Assembly (NCBI RefSeq): GCF_027942865.1
Contig: NC_134507.1
Span: 33,276,447 to 33,340,446, forward strand
DNA: 64,000 bases
Origin: Odontesthes bonariensis
Lineage: Eukaryota > Chordata > Actinopteri > Atheriniformes > Atherinopsidae
Direction: 5' to 3'
Position numbers and translations under genes: made by a program. The notes under the pieces were generated by a model. The model made no database searches and was not told where the DNA came from. It worked only from the letters and a program-made list of their open reading frames with translations. Of this stretch, positions 12,176 to 22,039 are shown in pieces (within the stretch, counting starts at the first letter, position 1; every line of letters starts with the position of its first letter).

Positions 12176-12716
12176 GATAATATAATTTAATAAATTTATT
12201 TGTATAGCACCGTTCAGAAAATAAAATTCACAAAGTGCTTCACAATACGATGCAAGTCAACGTTTCATATACACACACACATAAGAAAACACAGTAATAG
12301 CAGAAAAGCACGAGGCTACAGAGCAGATGGGCACTTTAAGAACGGACAAAAGCTATTTTAAATAGGTGGGTCTTCAGATTCTTTTTGAAATTGTCTAAAG
12401 AAGTTGCAGACCGTAGACATAGGGGAAGAGAGTTCCAAAGAGTTGGAGCCAATACCTCAAAGGCACAATCACCCTTTGTCTTTAGACAAGAGCGGGGGAC
12501 AGTCAATAAGCTCTGGTCTGAGGACCTAAGAGACCTGGTTGTGTAATAGGGGTGGATCAGGTCACAGATGTAACCAGGTGCCTGATGATTAAAGGCTTTG
12601 TATGTGATAAGAATTTTAAACTGGATCCTGAACCTTATAGGCAGCCAGATGAGAAATTCTTCCCATCCCTGAATTTTAGCTTGAGCAGCTACTGATGATG
12701 CGGCCCTTTTGGCCAC
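12176..12716 (-). mobile_element. L2-type LINE fragment, C-terminus and 3' UTR
   Basis: Minus-strand frame 12336-12716 encodes the familiar C-terminal stretch of fish L2-like ORF2 (RSLRSSDQSLLTVPRSCLKT, then WNSLPLCLRSA). Downstream, 12176-12260 is the usual 3' UTR (TTTATTTGTATAGCAC on the plus strand). The 5' part is missing, as expected from 5' truncation. Confidence 0.75.
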
Positions 12717-12719
12717 TTG

Positions 12720-13560
12720 GTACCCGCTTCAGGTCAACCTCCTGAACAACCCAACACAAAAGGCCTTTTTCTACAGTTTGAATTTTTCCCTACAAGCTAA
12801 TATTCACAAGCAGGTCCTATGCTACTGTCCTGATAGGCAATGATGACCTTCTGGCCACACCTCAATGGTAATGTATAGATTTAAAAAAAAAAAAACTCAG
12901 CTTTGTGTTTAAGATGTCATGAACAGGGTCCTCCACTAGATGTTTGCCCCCACCACCTGATCCAACTTACTTCCAGGTAGTGAGTAAGTGACAACATTGA
13001 GCCTATAAATTTTGTTGCCAAGCCACTTCACTAAAAGTAGCTGCCACATCTTTTGATTTGTGTAGCACAAGCTTCATTACAAGTATTCAGAGTACAAGAC
13101 CTTTGCAACCACAGACAATATGATGAAGCCATCCTCGGTCATGGACTTGCAGAAACTACTGTCCAGGTTTCACATGGCCCCAGCATCTGATGGGTCTGCC
13201 CTTACCCAGAGCTGTAGGGTGAGGACTGCTACAGAGTGGAAAGGTTTCCCCCTCAGCACAATGTGCAGCAGTGGAATCTTCTGATAGAGCTCAAGGCCAC
13301 ACCTTTACCCACTGCTGTCAGAGAGCTGCAGTTGGCTTTTCAGCCAGTTTTACTTGGGAATGCATTCCAAGCTGAAGCCGTCAAGACCTTCACAAGCTCA
13401 CCTTTGATCAGATACTGTCCTTAAGTTAAGGCCAACACCTTATTTATAGGATTAAGTCATGTCAACCTGTCAGGCCCTCAACTATCCCCTCCAACCCACA
13501 ACTGGATGACCCAGAGACAGCGAGGAGCCATTTGATGGAGCAACAAGGTATTCAAGTTAA
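12720..13560. other. Intergenic
   Basis: No confident gene. The stretch 13040-13430 is less AT-rich and looks old-coding, but no frame or splice model convinced me on either strand. Confidence 0.3.
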
Positions 13561-13564
13561 AGCC

Positions 13565-13570
13565 ATTTAT
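13565..13570 (-). terminator. Poly(A) signal of gene 3
   Basis: TTTATT on the plus strand reads AATAAA on the minus strand, about 125 bp after the stop codon of gene 3. Confidence 0.5.
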
Positions 13571-13694
13571 TCAAGCGGTAGCAGCAGCGATGCCTCTAGA
13601 ATATGCAGATCTGCAAGACAAAGAAAGTCAGTCACCTACCAGCAGCTACAGAGAGCACACATGCAGAGTAAAGTGAGCCTCACCAGAAAGATCC

Positions 13695-14392
13695 TCAGAA
13701 GCCGCTCTGAACTTGAACCTTGTGCTGAGATGTTTTGCCGTGGTCTGGCTCAGATTCTGTTGGGGTGTAGCGGAACTGGCTGAACAGCACACGCTTCTGG
13801 TTGTAGCGGGACCGAGATTTGTAAGCGTAGACTTCATCCTCGTCTGCCACAGGAGTGAAGACTGGCTCGTCCTCGCCGCTGGTGTCAGATGAAAGGCTCC
13901 AGCTCCCATCTTCAAACTGGTAATTGCTGCCAGGAGCTCCAGAACCACTGGTTCCAGTTTGTTTCTGATACGTTGGCTTAGATAGATCTTGCCCATAAAC
14001 TTAATACATGGGTGAGGAAACAGAGAATTAAGATCAGCCTTCCATTTACACCCCGAGTCAATTTAATCTGTTTTTAGTTGCTGAGCTTTGATTGGGATCA
14101 GCTTACCGCTTTGTGCAGGAATGCAGGCGATGCTTCCAATCAGCACACAAGAAATCCACAAAACCCTGCAGAAACAGGGACATCTCATATGAAGTTCTGA
14201 GTACATTTAGAGACCAGTGGGGTCCAACCACCACCTCCCCTTAACATGCCCAGTCCTGTTGAGCTTAACTGTATATTCATAGTGTAATGCTGCGACCAAA
14301 TGAGGTTCTGCTTGCCTCAGACATTTAAGGCAGCAGAGGTTCAGTGCCACCACTTAGAAGCACTGGGATAGACTAGAAGTTACTCACCTCAT
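13695..14392 (-). CDS. Small secreted protein, gene 3 of the trio (3 exons)
   Basis: Inferred coding exons on the minus strand are 14388-14392 (ATGAG only), 14107-14165 and 13695-13987, giving about 118 residues, with GT-AG introns and matching phases (2, then 1). The first 20 residues are a signal peptide (MRVLWISCVLIGSIACIPAQ). The mature part begins SDLSKPTYQKQTGTSGSG, carries an acidic patch (TSGEDEPVFTPVADEDEVYA) and then a basic aromatic segment (YNQKRVLFSQFRYTPTE). The true frame is shorter than overlapping frames but is the only one joined to the signal peptide by good splice sites. No family recognised. A full-length LINE sits from 14486 onward, about 80 bp upstream of the start codon, so the gene may have lost or changed its promoter. 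Confidence 0.7.
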
Positions 14393-14473
14393 TCTGGTGC
14401 AATATAATTAAAGCTTGCCTGGGACCTGCTCCTGCCAAACTGCACTAACACAAAGTTCAGAGCCCTGTGACAC

Positions 14474-14485
14474 TAACCTGAAGCT
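14474..14485. repeat. Target-site duplication, 3' side of the LINE
   Basis: CTAACCTGAAGCT (14473-14485) recurs exactly at 19850-19862, giving a 13-bp duplication around the LINE. Confidence 0.85.
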
Positions 14486-14513
14486 CTCTCTCTCTCTCTT
14501 TCGGGTTTTTTAA

Positions 14514-14551
14514 TGGCGGTTGGCAAACAACTTTTAGCAGCATTACCGCCA
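14514..14551 (-). other. LINE 3' terminal stem-loop
   Basis: In element sense TGGCGGT (14545-14551) pairs with ACCGCCA (14514-14520), leaving a 24-nt loop just before the (GA)n tail. Such 3' structures are known RT recognition sites in several LINE clades; that role here is inference. Confidence 0.5.
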
Positions 14552-14729
14552 CCCACTGACATGGAGTGTGGATCACATGACACCTATCTTTATCCCTATA
14601 TACCCTTCAATATATATATATACACTCATCTATAGCCCCATATATCTACTTATACCTACACTTTTACATATTCCCTACTCATATACCCTCAATTATATAC
14701 TCTATATCTATATATAATATATATCTATA

Positions 14730-17700
14730 CTAAATTCTATTATATAACCTACACTGTTTTAAATAATAAAAAATTACTTGATAACATCTGTTTCCTGATT
14801 CTTTTTGCAATAATTCTACTATATCTAATTTCATTTTCATCCTTCTAAGTTTTCTAATTAAATTATTTCTCTGATCCTGATAATTCCTACAATTTATCAT
14901 TACATGTTCTATTGTTTCATCTTCCCCACACTCACATTTCCCTGATTGATGTTTTCCTATCATATATAAGTTTTTATTTAATCCATTATGTCCAATTCTA
15001 AGTCTTGTTATAATGATCTCCTCTCTCCTACTTCTTTCTGTTCTTCTCATTTTCCCTATTTTCCTTTGTATTCTAAACAACCAACGTCCTTTTCTTTCTT
15101 CCTCCCATAACTTTTGCCATCTCTCTTCCATTTTTTGTTTTATAATACCCTTTACTTCTTTTACACTCATTCTTACATTAATATCAATCATTCCTCGTTT
15201 CACACTCTGTTTTGCCATTCTATCTGCCATTTCATTTCCCTCAACTCCATAATGCGCTGGTACCCATATAAAATGAACTATAAGCCCCATCATATTAATT
15301 CTATATAGTGTTTGTTCTATTTCTATTAATACATCTGGTCTACTTTCTGACTTACTATTTTGTATACTAACTAATGAAGAACTTGAATCTGAACATATAA
15401 TTGATTTTAATGGTTTAACCTCTTCTATCCATTGAACTGCTAAAAGTACTGCAATCATTTCTCCAGTATATACTGATACTCCATCACTTGCCCTTTTCCC
15501 CACTTTAATTTTAAATTGCGGTACAATCATACCTATCCTATCATCTAAAGTTTTTGATGCATCAGTATATATATGTACATAATTATAATATTGGTTTATA
15601 TGTTCCTGTACAATATATTTATTCAAACTAAAATTATTTCTATTCTTCTTTTCTAATAATGCTAAATCTACTTTTGCTTCAGGTATTATCCATGGTGGAA
15701 CTGTATGTAATGGAATCATTTGACTTATATCTATTTTATCTAAATGTTTTTCCCTAATTTTAACTTTTACTATTGTACCATAACTTTTAATTTTTTCTTT
15801 TTCCCACCCTGTTTCTAATACTTTTACTGTTGGATTATCTTTTTTCTGTCCTTGTAATTTTGACCAGTAGTTTAAGGATAATTGTTCCCTTCTCATTTTT
15901 AGAGGCATTTCACCCATTTCCACCTGTAATGCTGCTATAGGAGATGTTTTAAAGGCACCTGTACATATTCTTAAAGCCTGATATTGTATAGTATTTAACT
16001 TTTGTAGATTTGTATCTGCAGCTGAATTATATACTATGCTCCCATAATCCAATACTGACCTAATTAAACCTGTATAAATAGCTTTCAATGACCTTCTATC
16101 AGCCCCCCACTCAGTACCAACTAAACATCTCATTATATTCAAAACCTTCCTACATTTATCTATTATTTTCTTAATGTGTATACCCCAAGTCATTCTTTCA
16201 TCCAACCATACCCCAAGAAATTTAAATTCCTTAACTCTTTCCAATTCCTGACCATATATTTTCAACTTAATTTCTCCATCCACTCTTTTCCTTGTAAAAA
16301 ACATTATTTTAGTTTTTTCCACCGAAAACCTAAATCCCCATTTATATGACCACTTTTCCACCATTGAAATTGCTTCCTGTAGCTTCTTTACTATAAATTT
16401 TAAATTCCTTCCTCTTTTCCACATTGCGCCATCATCAGCAAAAAGTGAACAACCCATTCCACCTTCTGATTCCTTAAACATATCATTTACTATGACAGAA
16501 AATAATACTGGACTTACTATGCTTCCTTGTGGTGTCCCATTTTCTATATTAAAATTTTCAGAATATTCCTTCCCTATTCTCACTTGTATTTTTCTTCCTT
16601 CTAAAAATGTTTTAATCCATTTAAACATGCAACCACTTATACCCATTCTTCTTATTTTAACTAATAACCCTTCCCTCCACATCATATCATACGCTCTTTC
16701 AATATCAAAAAATACTGCTACTACACTCTCTTTATTTACTTGAGCCTTCCTAATTTCATGCTCTAGACATATTACTGGATCCATTGTACTCCTCCCTTTT
16801 CTAAATCCACTTTGAACCTCTGTTATAAGTCCTTTACTTTCTATATAATATAACAATCTTTCATTTATCATTCTCTCCATTATTTTACATATATTGGATG
16901 TTAAAGTTATTGGTCTATAATTTTCTGGTTTGGAGTCATCTTTCCCTGGCTTTCTAATTGGTATAATCACAGCTTCTTTCCAACTTTTTGGTATTTCTCC
17001 CTCCTCCCAAATTCGATTATACAATTCCAATAAAATGTTTTTAGAAAATTCACTTAAATTACTGATCATTACATAACAAATCTGATCTTTCCCTGGTGCT
17101 GTTAATTTATATTTTTTAAGTGCCCTATTTAATTCCATTATTGTAAATGACATATTCAATACATCATCCGATTCTACCATTTTTTCCAAAAGCTCCTTAT
17201 TTTCCAGAATTGTTTTTTCTCGCCCTTTTTTCCCTTCTAAACTGATATTTTCAGAACTATGAATTTTAACCAACACTTTTGCTAACATCTCTGCCTTATC
17301 TTTATCTGTCACTGCTGCTATTTCTCCATTATTTAATACTGGATATGCAGTCACTCTTTTAATTCCTTTCATTCTTTTAATCATTGTCCATACCTTAGAT
17401 ATTTCTGTCTCCCTCCCTATTGAGTTACAAAAACTCCTCCAATAATCTCTTTTTACATTTTTAATAGTTTGTCTTACCATCGCCTGTAATTTTTTGTATT
17501 CATTCAAGTTCTGAAAGTTATGATTTTTTTTTAATACTTTAAACGCTTTATTTCGTTTCTTAATAGCTGCAGTACATTCTATTGTCCACCATGGTACCAA
17601 CTTCCTTTCCTTTTTCCCGCCTTTTATCCTTATAGTTTGATGCGCCGCTTCTACTGTAGCATTACATATATTAAGATTCAAATCCTCAATACTACTATTT

Positions 17701-18455
17701 ACATCCACTTTTCGTATTTTTAATTCACTATTATTCCTAAAAAGTTTCCAATTTGCAGATCTAAAACACCATTTTTCCATCTCATTCATACAATATTTCT
17801 CTATATGCATTTGAATTTCTATCATAATAGGGTAATGATCACTTCCTATAGTCGTTTCTTTAAGTACTTTCCATAAACTTTTACATGCTAAAGAATTTGA
17901 CACTATCGTTAAATCAATGGCTGACTCTGTATTCTCTCTAAAATTAACTCTTGTTCCACTCCCATCATTTAATATTACCAAATTTTTTACATCCATTATT
18001 TCTTCAATTACTTCCCCATTCTGATCATTATGACTGCCCCATAATGAGTTATGCCCATTAAAGTCCCCACACCAAATCACTTTACCCTCTAAATACTTCC
18101 CAAATTCCTCCATTAACTCTAGAGATAGTTTTTTACATGGATTATAAAAATTTATTATTTTAATGTTCCCTTTTGTTGTCCAAATTTCAATAATAATGTA
18201 TTCTAATTCTTTTCCTTTAGCTATTACTCTAAATTGAACTCCCTTTTTTATAAATATTATACATCCTCCTCCAGACCCTCCCTCTCTATCTCTTCTAACA
18301 CTTTCATATCCTTTAATAACAAAATCTAAATTAGGTTTAAGCCAAGTTTCCTGAATACATATAATATCTAAATCTTTTTTAAATTCTTTAATAAATCCTT
18401 TAAACTCCTGTCCATTTGCAATCAAACTCCTGGCATTCCACTGCAGGATGTTCAT
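14730..18455 (-). CDS. LINE ORF2: AP endonuclease, reverse transcriptase, RNase H
   Basis: 1241 residues. The endonuclease is N-terminal: NILQWN near residue 2, the QETW glutamate near 37, GDFNGH near 130, and SDHYP near 206. The reverse transcriptase follows, with NYRPITL, GTPQGSIVSP and the FADD catalytic box near residue 672. RNase H starts near 960 with its acidic residues visible (YTDAS, TGEMIAV, CSDSS, GNEMADR). A C-terminal knuckle CxCx8Hx4C lies near 1171. The ATG overlaps the ORF1 stop as TAATG, which suggests termination-reinitiation, a mechanism shown for the R1-group LINE SART1. The protein would nick the target and copy its RNA in place. Confidence 0.92.
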   Translation of the reverse strand: MNILQWNARSLIANGQEFKGFIKEFKKDLDIICIQETWLKPNLDFVIKGYESVRRDREGGSGGGCIIFIKKGVQFRVIAKGKELEYIIIEIWTTKGNIKIINFYNPCKKLSLELMEEFGKYLEGKVIWCGDFNGHNSLWGSHNDQNGEVIEEIMDVKNLVILNDGSGTRVNFRENTESAIDLTIVSNSLACKSLWKVLKETTIGSDHYPIMIEIQMHIEKYCMNEMEKWCFRSANWKLFRNNSELKIRKVDVNSSIEDLNLNICNATVEAAHQTIRIKGGKKERKLVPWWTIECTAAIKKRNKAFKVLKKNHNFQNLNEYKKLQAMVRQTIKNVKRDYWRSFCNSIGRETEISKVWTMIKRMKGIKRVTAYPVLNNGEIAAVTDKDKAEMLAKVLVKIHSSENISLEGKKGREKTILENKELLEKMVESDDVLNMSFTIMELNRALKKYKLTAPGKDQICYVMISNLSEFSKNILLELYNRIWEEGEIPKSWKEAVIIPIRKPGKDDSKPENYRPITLTSNICKIMERMINERLLYYIESKGLITEVQSGFRKGRSTMDPVICLEHEIRKAQVNKESVVAVFFDIERAYDMMWREGLLVKIRRMGISGCMFKWIKTFLEGRKIQVRIGKEYSENFNIENGTPQGSIVSPVLFSVIVNDMFKESEGGMGCSLFADDGAMWKRGRNLKFIVKKLQEAISMVEKWSYKWGFRFSVEKTKIMFFTRKRVDGEIKLKIYGQELERVKEFKFLGVWLDERMTWGIHIKKIIDKCRKVLNIMRCLVGTEWGADRRSLKAIYTGLIRSVLDYGSIVYNSAADTNLQKLNTIQYQALRICTGAFKTSPIAALQVEMGEMPLKMRREQLSLNYWSKLQGQKKDNPTVKVLETGWEKEKIKSYGTIVKVKIREKHLDKIDISQMIPLHTVPPWIIPEAKVDLALLEKKNRNNFSLNKYIVQEHINQYYNYVHIYTDASKTLDDRIGMIVPQFKIKVGKRASDGVSVYTGEMIAVLLAVQWIEEVKPLKSIICSDSSSSLVSIQNSKSESRPDVLIEIEQTLYRINMMGLIVHFIWVPAHYGVEGNEMADRMAKQSVKRGMIDINVRMSVKEVKGIIKQKMEERWQKLWEEERKGRWLFRIQRKIGKMRRTERSRREEIIITRLRIGHNGLNKNLYMIGKHQSGKCECGEDETIEHVMINCRNYQDQRNNLIRKLRRMKMKLDIVELLQKESGNRCYQVIFYYLKQCRLYNRI

Positions 18456-19693
18456 TATGTTCTGTCTTCCTGTCCTCCTGTCTTCCCTTCTCCCCCCAAC
18501 TTTTTATTTATGTGCTCCCAGGATATGTCCTTTATCCCAAAGAATTTCTCTGCTCCTTTCACTATTATTTTGATTTTTTCTGTTTTATATTTAACTTGCT
18601 CTGTACAGTTAATGACATATGCAATGAACAACATAATCTTCTCAGCTGTCAACCCTGTATCTGTTCTTATATGTCTTTGTTCTGATGTTGTATTCATCTC
18701 AGCTGTCACCACTGTATCTGTTCTCATTTGTCTTTGTTCTAATGTTGTATTTATTTGATTTTCCCCTGACACCTGTCTTGGCTTCTTCATTCTCTTTGCA
18801 GCTTCTGCATAGCTTATATTTTGAGCAACTTTAACTTGTTCTATTTCCACTGCTTTTCTTCTAACTTCGCAACCTCCATAAGTCACCCTGTGTTGCCCTC
18901 CACAGTTACAGCAAATATCCTTTTCATTTTTACACTCTTCATATCCATGCTCCCCTCCACACTTTGGACATCTTTGTTTCCCCTTACATGCTGCTGCTAT
19001 GTGTCCATATCTCTGACACTTATAACATCTAAGCGGAGGAGAATTGTATGGCCTAACAGGAAAGACCATACATCCCACTCTGATCCTTTCCGGAAGAACT
19101 TCTCCTTGAAATTCTAACATTACTGACAGGCTTTCCACTCTCTTTCCTTCCACTGTTCTCATTAATCTTTTAATTTTGTTTATCTCATTTCCACTAATAC
19201 TACGTCTGAACTTTTCTAGATCTTTATCCACCGGTATTCCATAAATGACCCCTCTAGCTATTTTAGCTTCTCCCAAAATCTTTGTCTCATTCACCATTTT
19301 TTTGCAAATGTTCTGACTATTCATCACTTTGTTTTTCTGCTCTTCACTCCCAACAATAATCAAAAGATTCCCATCTCTCAGAATCTTAGCCATAATCACC
19401 TCACCAAACTTCTTTTTTAGTTCCCTAGATAAATTTAATGGACTTAGTTGAATACCCTCATCTTCTTTCCTGAATTTTATAATTATTTTGGTTTCCTCCC
19501 TGACAACCTTCTTACACACTATATTATTTTCGTCTGAGCTATTTCCTTCTAAACTTCGCTTACTACTTTGCATTCCCCTCATATTATCTTCCTTTGTCCT
19601 TCTTTCTTTTCCTGCCCTACCACTACCACATACATGACTCCAATCTCCATTTTCCATTTCATCATCTCCCTCATCTTCACCCTGAGACGCCAT
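18455..19693 (-). CDS. LINE ORF1: nucleic-acid-binding protein with three zinc knuckles
   Basis: 412 residues. A basic, Lys-rich N-terminal half precedes three zinc knuckles near residues 216-270: CYKCQRYGHIAAAC, CPKCGGEHGYEEC and CCNCGGQHRVTYGGC. This Gag-like layout is usual for I, Jockey and R1 LINEs; the protein packages the element RNA. Near the C-terminus a short segment is duplicated (RQMRTDTVVTAE and RHIRTDTGLTAE). The start is taken as the first ATG after the short 5' UTR. Confidence 0.88.
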   Translation of the reverse strand: MASQGEDEGDDEMENGDWSHVCGSGRAGKERRTKEDNMRGMQSSKRSLEGNSSDENNIVCKKVVREETKIIIKFRKEDEGIQLSPLNLSRELKKKFGEVIMAKILRDGNLLIIVGSEEQKNKVMNSQNICKKMVNETKILGEAKIARGVIYGIPVDKDLEKFRRSISGNEINKIKRLMRTVEGKRVESLSVMLEFQGEVLPERIRVGCMVFPVRPYNSPPLRCYKCQRYGHIAAACKGKQRCPKCGGEHGYEECKNEKDICCNCGGQHRVTYGGCEVRRKAVEIEQVKVAQNISYAEAAKRMKKPRQVSGENQINTTLEQRQMRTDTVVTAEMNTTSEQRHIRTDTGLTAEKIMLFIAYVINCTEQVKYKTEKIKIIVKGAEKFFGIKDISWEHINKKLGGEGKTGGQEDRT

Positions 19694-19849
19694 ACAATCC
19701 AGTCACAAATCAGTTTATGCCAACCGCCCTACCGCCACGTCTCTCCAAACCTCCAACTCCTCCGAACTACGATTTCGATTTCAAAATTCAAATCTACTCC
19801 ACGTCACCAAACCAACAGCTCGCCTCCGACACACTCAGGCTCCGCCTGC

Positions 19850-19862
19850 CTAACCTGAAGCT
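19850..19862. repeat. Target-site duplication, 5' side of the LINE
   Basis: CTAACCTGAAGCT, identical to 14473-14485. Confidence 0.85.
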
Positions 19863-21320
19863 GCAGGAGCTGCTTTCATATGATCCTCAGTGCAGAGGGA
19901 ACTGATTGCTCAGCGGTAACAGCTGCTGCTGAAAGGTGCAAGGCTGCAGTTAACTGGCAACAATGGACTCACATATGGAGCATCTCAGTGTTATGTCAAT
20001 AAATAGATAATAATCAGGACCTCTTGTGAGTATTATGTATTTTATTTACATGTATAAATATAAAATTATAAATATAAATGATCAAATATCCTGAACTGCT
20101 GATATACGTGATAATAATAACAATAACAATGGAAGTCGCTCTCAACACGTGAAATGCCTCTCATGGTTCATTATTAGTAGGCTACTTGATGAATAAACAT
20201 CCTGCTGCTGAATATGTGTTTAAAAATAAATAAATCAGAAGGAAACCTGCAGAAGAAAGTCTTCTAGCAGCTGTCTCTCTGTGTTTATGGGCATACAGCA
20301 CGGTTAGTGAGATCCAGATCCATGTGGGCACTCAGGACGGATTTAAATAGCGACTCTGAATGGACGGTAAACCCGCACTGAAGGCCCAGTGAGCCAAAGC
20401 ACGGCCGCCACTGAAACATATATTTGAAACCTGTCAATATGTTAACTTTGCATGTTTACCTCTATAAGTGGTGTTATATGTAAAACAGAGCACATGATCA
20501 GTTAGCTTTTTAAAAATGTTTATTTTAAAGAAAATGATCAAAACGAGAGTTTTTCTGGAAGAGATTTAAATAAGTTCTGAATATGCATTGAAGAGAGGTT
20601 ACATTTGAGTCTATTTTCTTTGTTCAAAACTTAAAACAAAAAGCTGAAGTCTGCACACTGAGAAAAACTGCTTTTGAGCATATTTCTGAAATTTCCTCCT
20701 AATAACCAACTTGGGTCGGTGTCCCCAGTGGAACATTTTATTTGTAGGATGCAGGTTTCATGTTTTCAGCTGGAGATGTATGCTTTTTGTTCTGTATGTT
20801 ACATATTTTTATCTTGATCAGGACATTCAGAACGCTTGCATGCACAGGTAAGTCCAGCTTCAGTTCCAGGTGTACTCGTCCATTTAACTGGACCACCATG
20901 TTGTCCCAGCGTACATGCACGGGATAGACTGAGCAGAAAACCTTCCTGACATTCTGCTGCCTCTAACTTTCTCTGTGGGACATCACGCTGCATGTAAGCG
21001 CAGCTGAAATCGCTGCCAACATGTTGTCTTTAAGTCACCTGAAGGGTGATTTTCTCACATGAGGCTGCGGTTACAAAATCAGGATTTTATTAGAGCAGAG
21101 CGACAGTCTGGACATGCTTTAAGTGACCACGAGTTGACCCGTAGTCTTAATGTGCTGATTTTCAGTTTAGCCGTCTGACAGAAGAAACAGAAAAATATGT
21201 GGATGAGAGCAGCTTTATTGGGAATTTGGCTGGAAATATACACTCATTCTTTACTGTTTTTACTAAAAGATGCAGAAATATTAAACTCTGTAACATGTGT
21301 TTAGTGCACCAACCCATGCC
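19863..21320. other. Intergenic; pre-insertion upstream region of gene 3
   Basis: Sequence just right of the LINE was joined to the gene 3 5' region before insertion, so its promoter elements may lie here. No gene recognised. Confidence 0.4.
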
Positions 21321-21344
21321 AGCTCAGTTAGCATATATACAGTT

Positions 21345-21545
21345 ATAGGAACAGTTTACTGAATGTCCCATCTTGTAGACAGCCTCAGAGTTGCATTTCC
21401 AGTCCAGTCTGCTGTCCAGGTGAACCCTCAGGTATCTGTAATCCTCAACCACCTCTTCACCGAGGATGGAGACGGTGTTCAGCTGACTGCTGCTCCTCCT
21501 AAAATCCACAATCATCTCTTTTGTTTGTATTCCAGATGAGGCCAT
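21345..21545 (-). mobile_element. L2/CR1-type LINE reverse-transcriptase fragment
   Basis: The minus-strand frame reads TKEMIVDFRR, then NTVSILGEEVVEDYRYLRVH and LDSRLDWKCNSEAVYK. This is a well-known stretch C-terminal to the catalytic box of fish L2/CR1-like elements; the LINE at 25.6-25.8 kb has the same region. Both ends are truncated. Confidence 0.75.
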
Positions 21546-21549
21546 AGTT

Positions 21550-21960
21550 TATTTTCCTATAGATGTGATAGTTTCATGTAGATGTGCTGAGGTGTGACAG
21601 GGAAGCTGTTGGTACATGGAGGATGTGAGGTCTGTAGCAGGAGGCAGCAGCATGCTGAGTTTGTCTGAACTCTTCCATCTGTCTGATCCCACATTATCCC
21701 AAAGCCTGTGAGCTTTTCCATTCCTGACCACACAGCCCTCACACTGTTCTGCTGCAGATAGTTTCCCACCGACTTGCTCTCTTCCTTTTTTCTTCACACT
21801 CCTCCTTAACTCCCTGTTTCCCTCCATGAAGGCCTTCTTCTTTATGCTCAGTGGCTGCAACACGAGTTCACATCAACCAGGCATTTGTTCAGAAAACAGC
21901 GTCACAGCTTTGGACTCAGGAAGTGTTTCAGATGTCAGCTGTCACTCAGACAAGCTTTCA
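21550..21960. other. Intergenic
   Basis: No gene or bounded element recognised before the tRNA gene. Confidence 0.35.
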
Positions 21961-21964
21961 TAGG

Positions 21965-22037
21965 GCCTGGATAGCTCAGCTGGTAGAGCATCAGACTTTT
22001 AATCTGAGGGTCCTGGGTTCAAGTCCCTGTTCAGGTG
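21965..22037 (+). tRNA. tRNA-Lys (anticodon TTT)
   Basis: A 73-nt cloverleaf: D arm TAGCTCAGCTGGTAGAGCA, anticodon loop CTTTTAA, T loop TTCAAGT, intact A and B boxes. The acceptor stem closes with a G-T pair at position 1. One T-stem pair is mismatched (T where the usual tRNA-Lys has A). No T-run terminator follows closely. It may be functional or a mildly decayed copy. Confidence 0.8.
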
Positions 22038-22039
22038 TA

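Larger units (their letters stand above)
14486..19849 (-). mobile_element. Full-length I-group LINE (Nimb/I-like) with two open ORFs
   Basis: This 5.36-kb minus-strand element has a short 5' UTR (about 156 bp), ORF1 with zinc knuckles, ORF2 with AP endonuclease, reverse transcriptase and RNase H, and a 3' UTR ending in a (GA)n tail. Exact 13-bp target duplications flank it. RNase H plus a CCHC-bearing ORF1 places it in the I group (I or Nimb clade); I cannot separate these clades by eye. Both ORFs are open, so the copy is young and may still be competent. Confidence 0.9.

Noticed and set aside
13040-13430. Possible host exon
   Set aside because: No frame on either strand had both splice signals and a recognisable protein.
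15013-19905. Plus-strand frames across the LINE
   Set aside because: Antisense shadows of ORF1 and ORF2, whose domains are clear on the minus strand.
20738-20993. Possible coding exon on the minus strand (ECQEGFLLSLSRACTLGQ)
   Set aside because: No splice-supported partner and no family recognised.
21965-22037. tRNA-derived SINE head
   Set aside because: No SINE body or tail follows. The match is to a whole tRNA-Lys.
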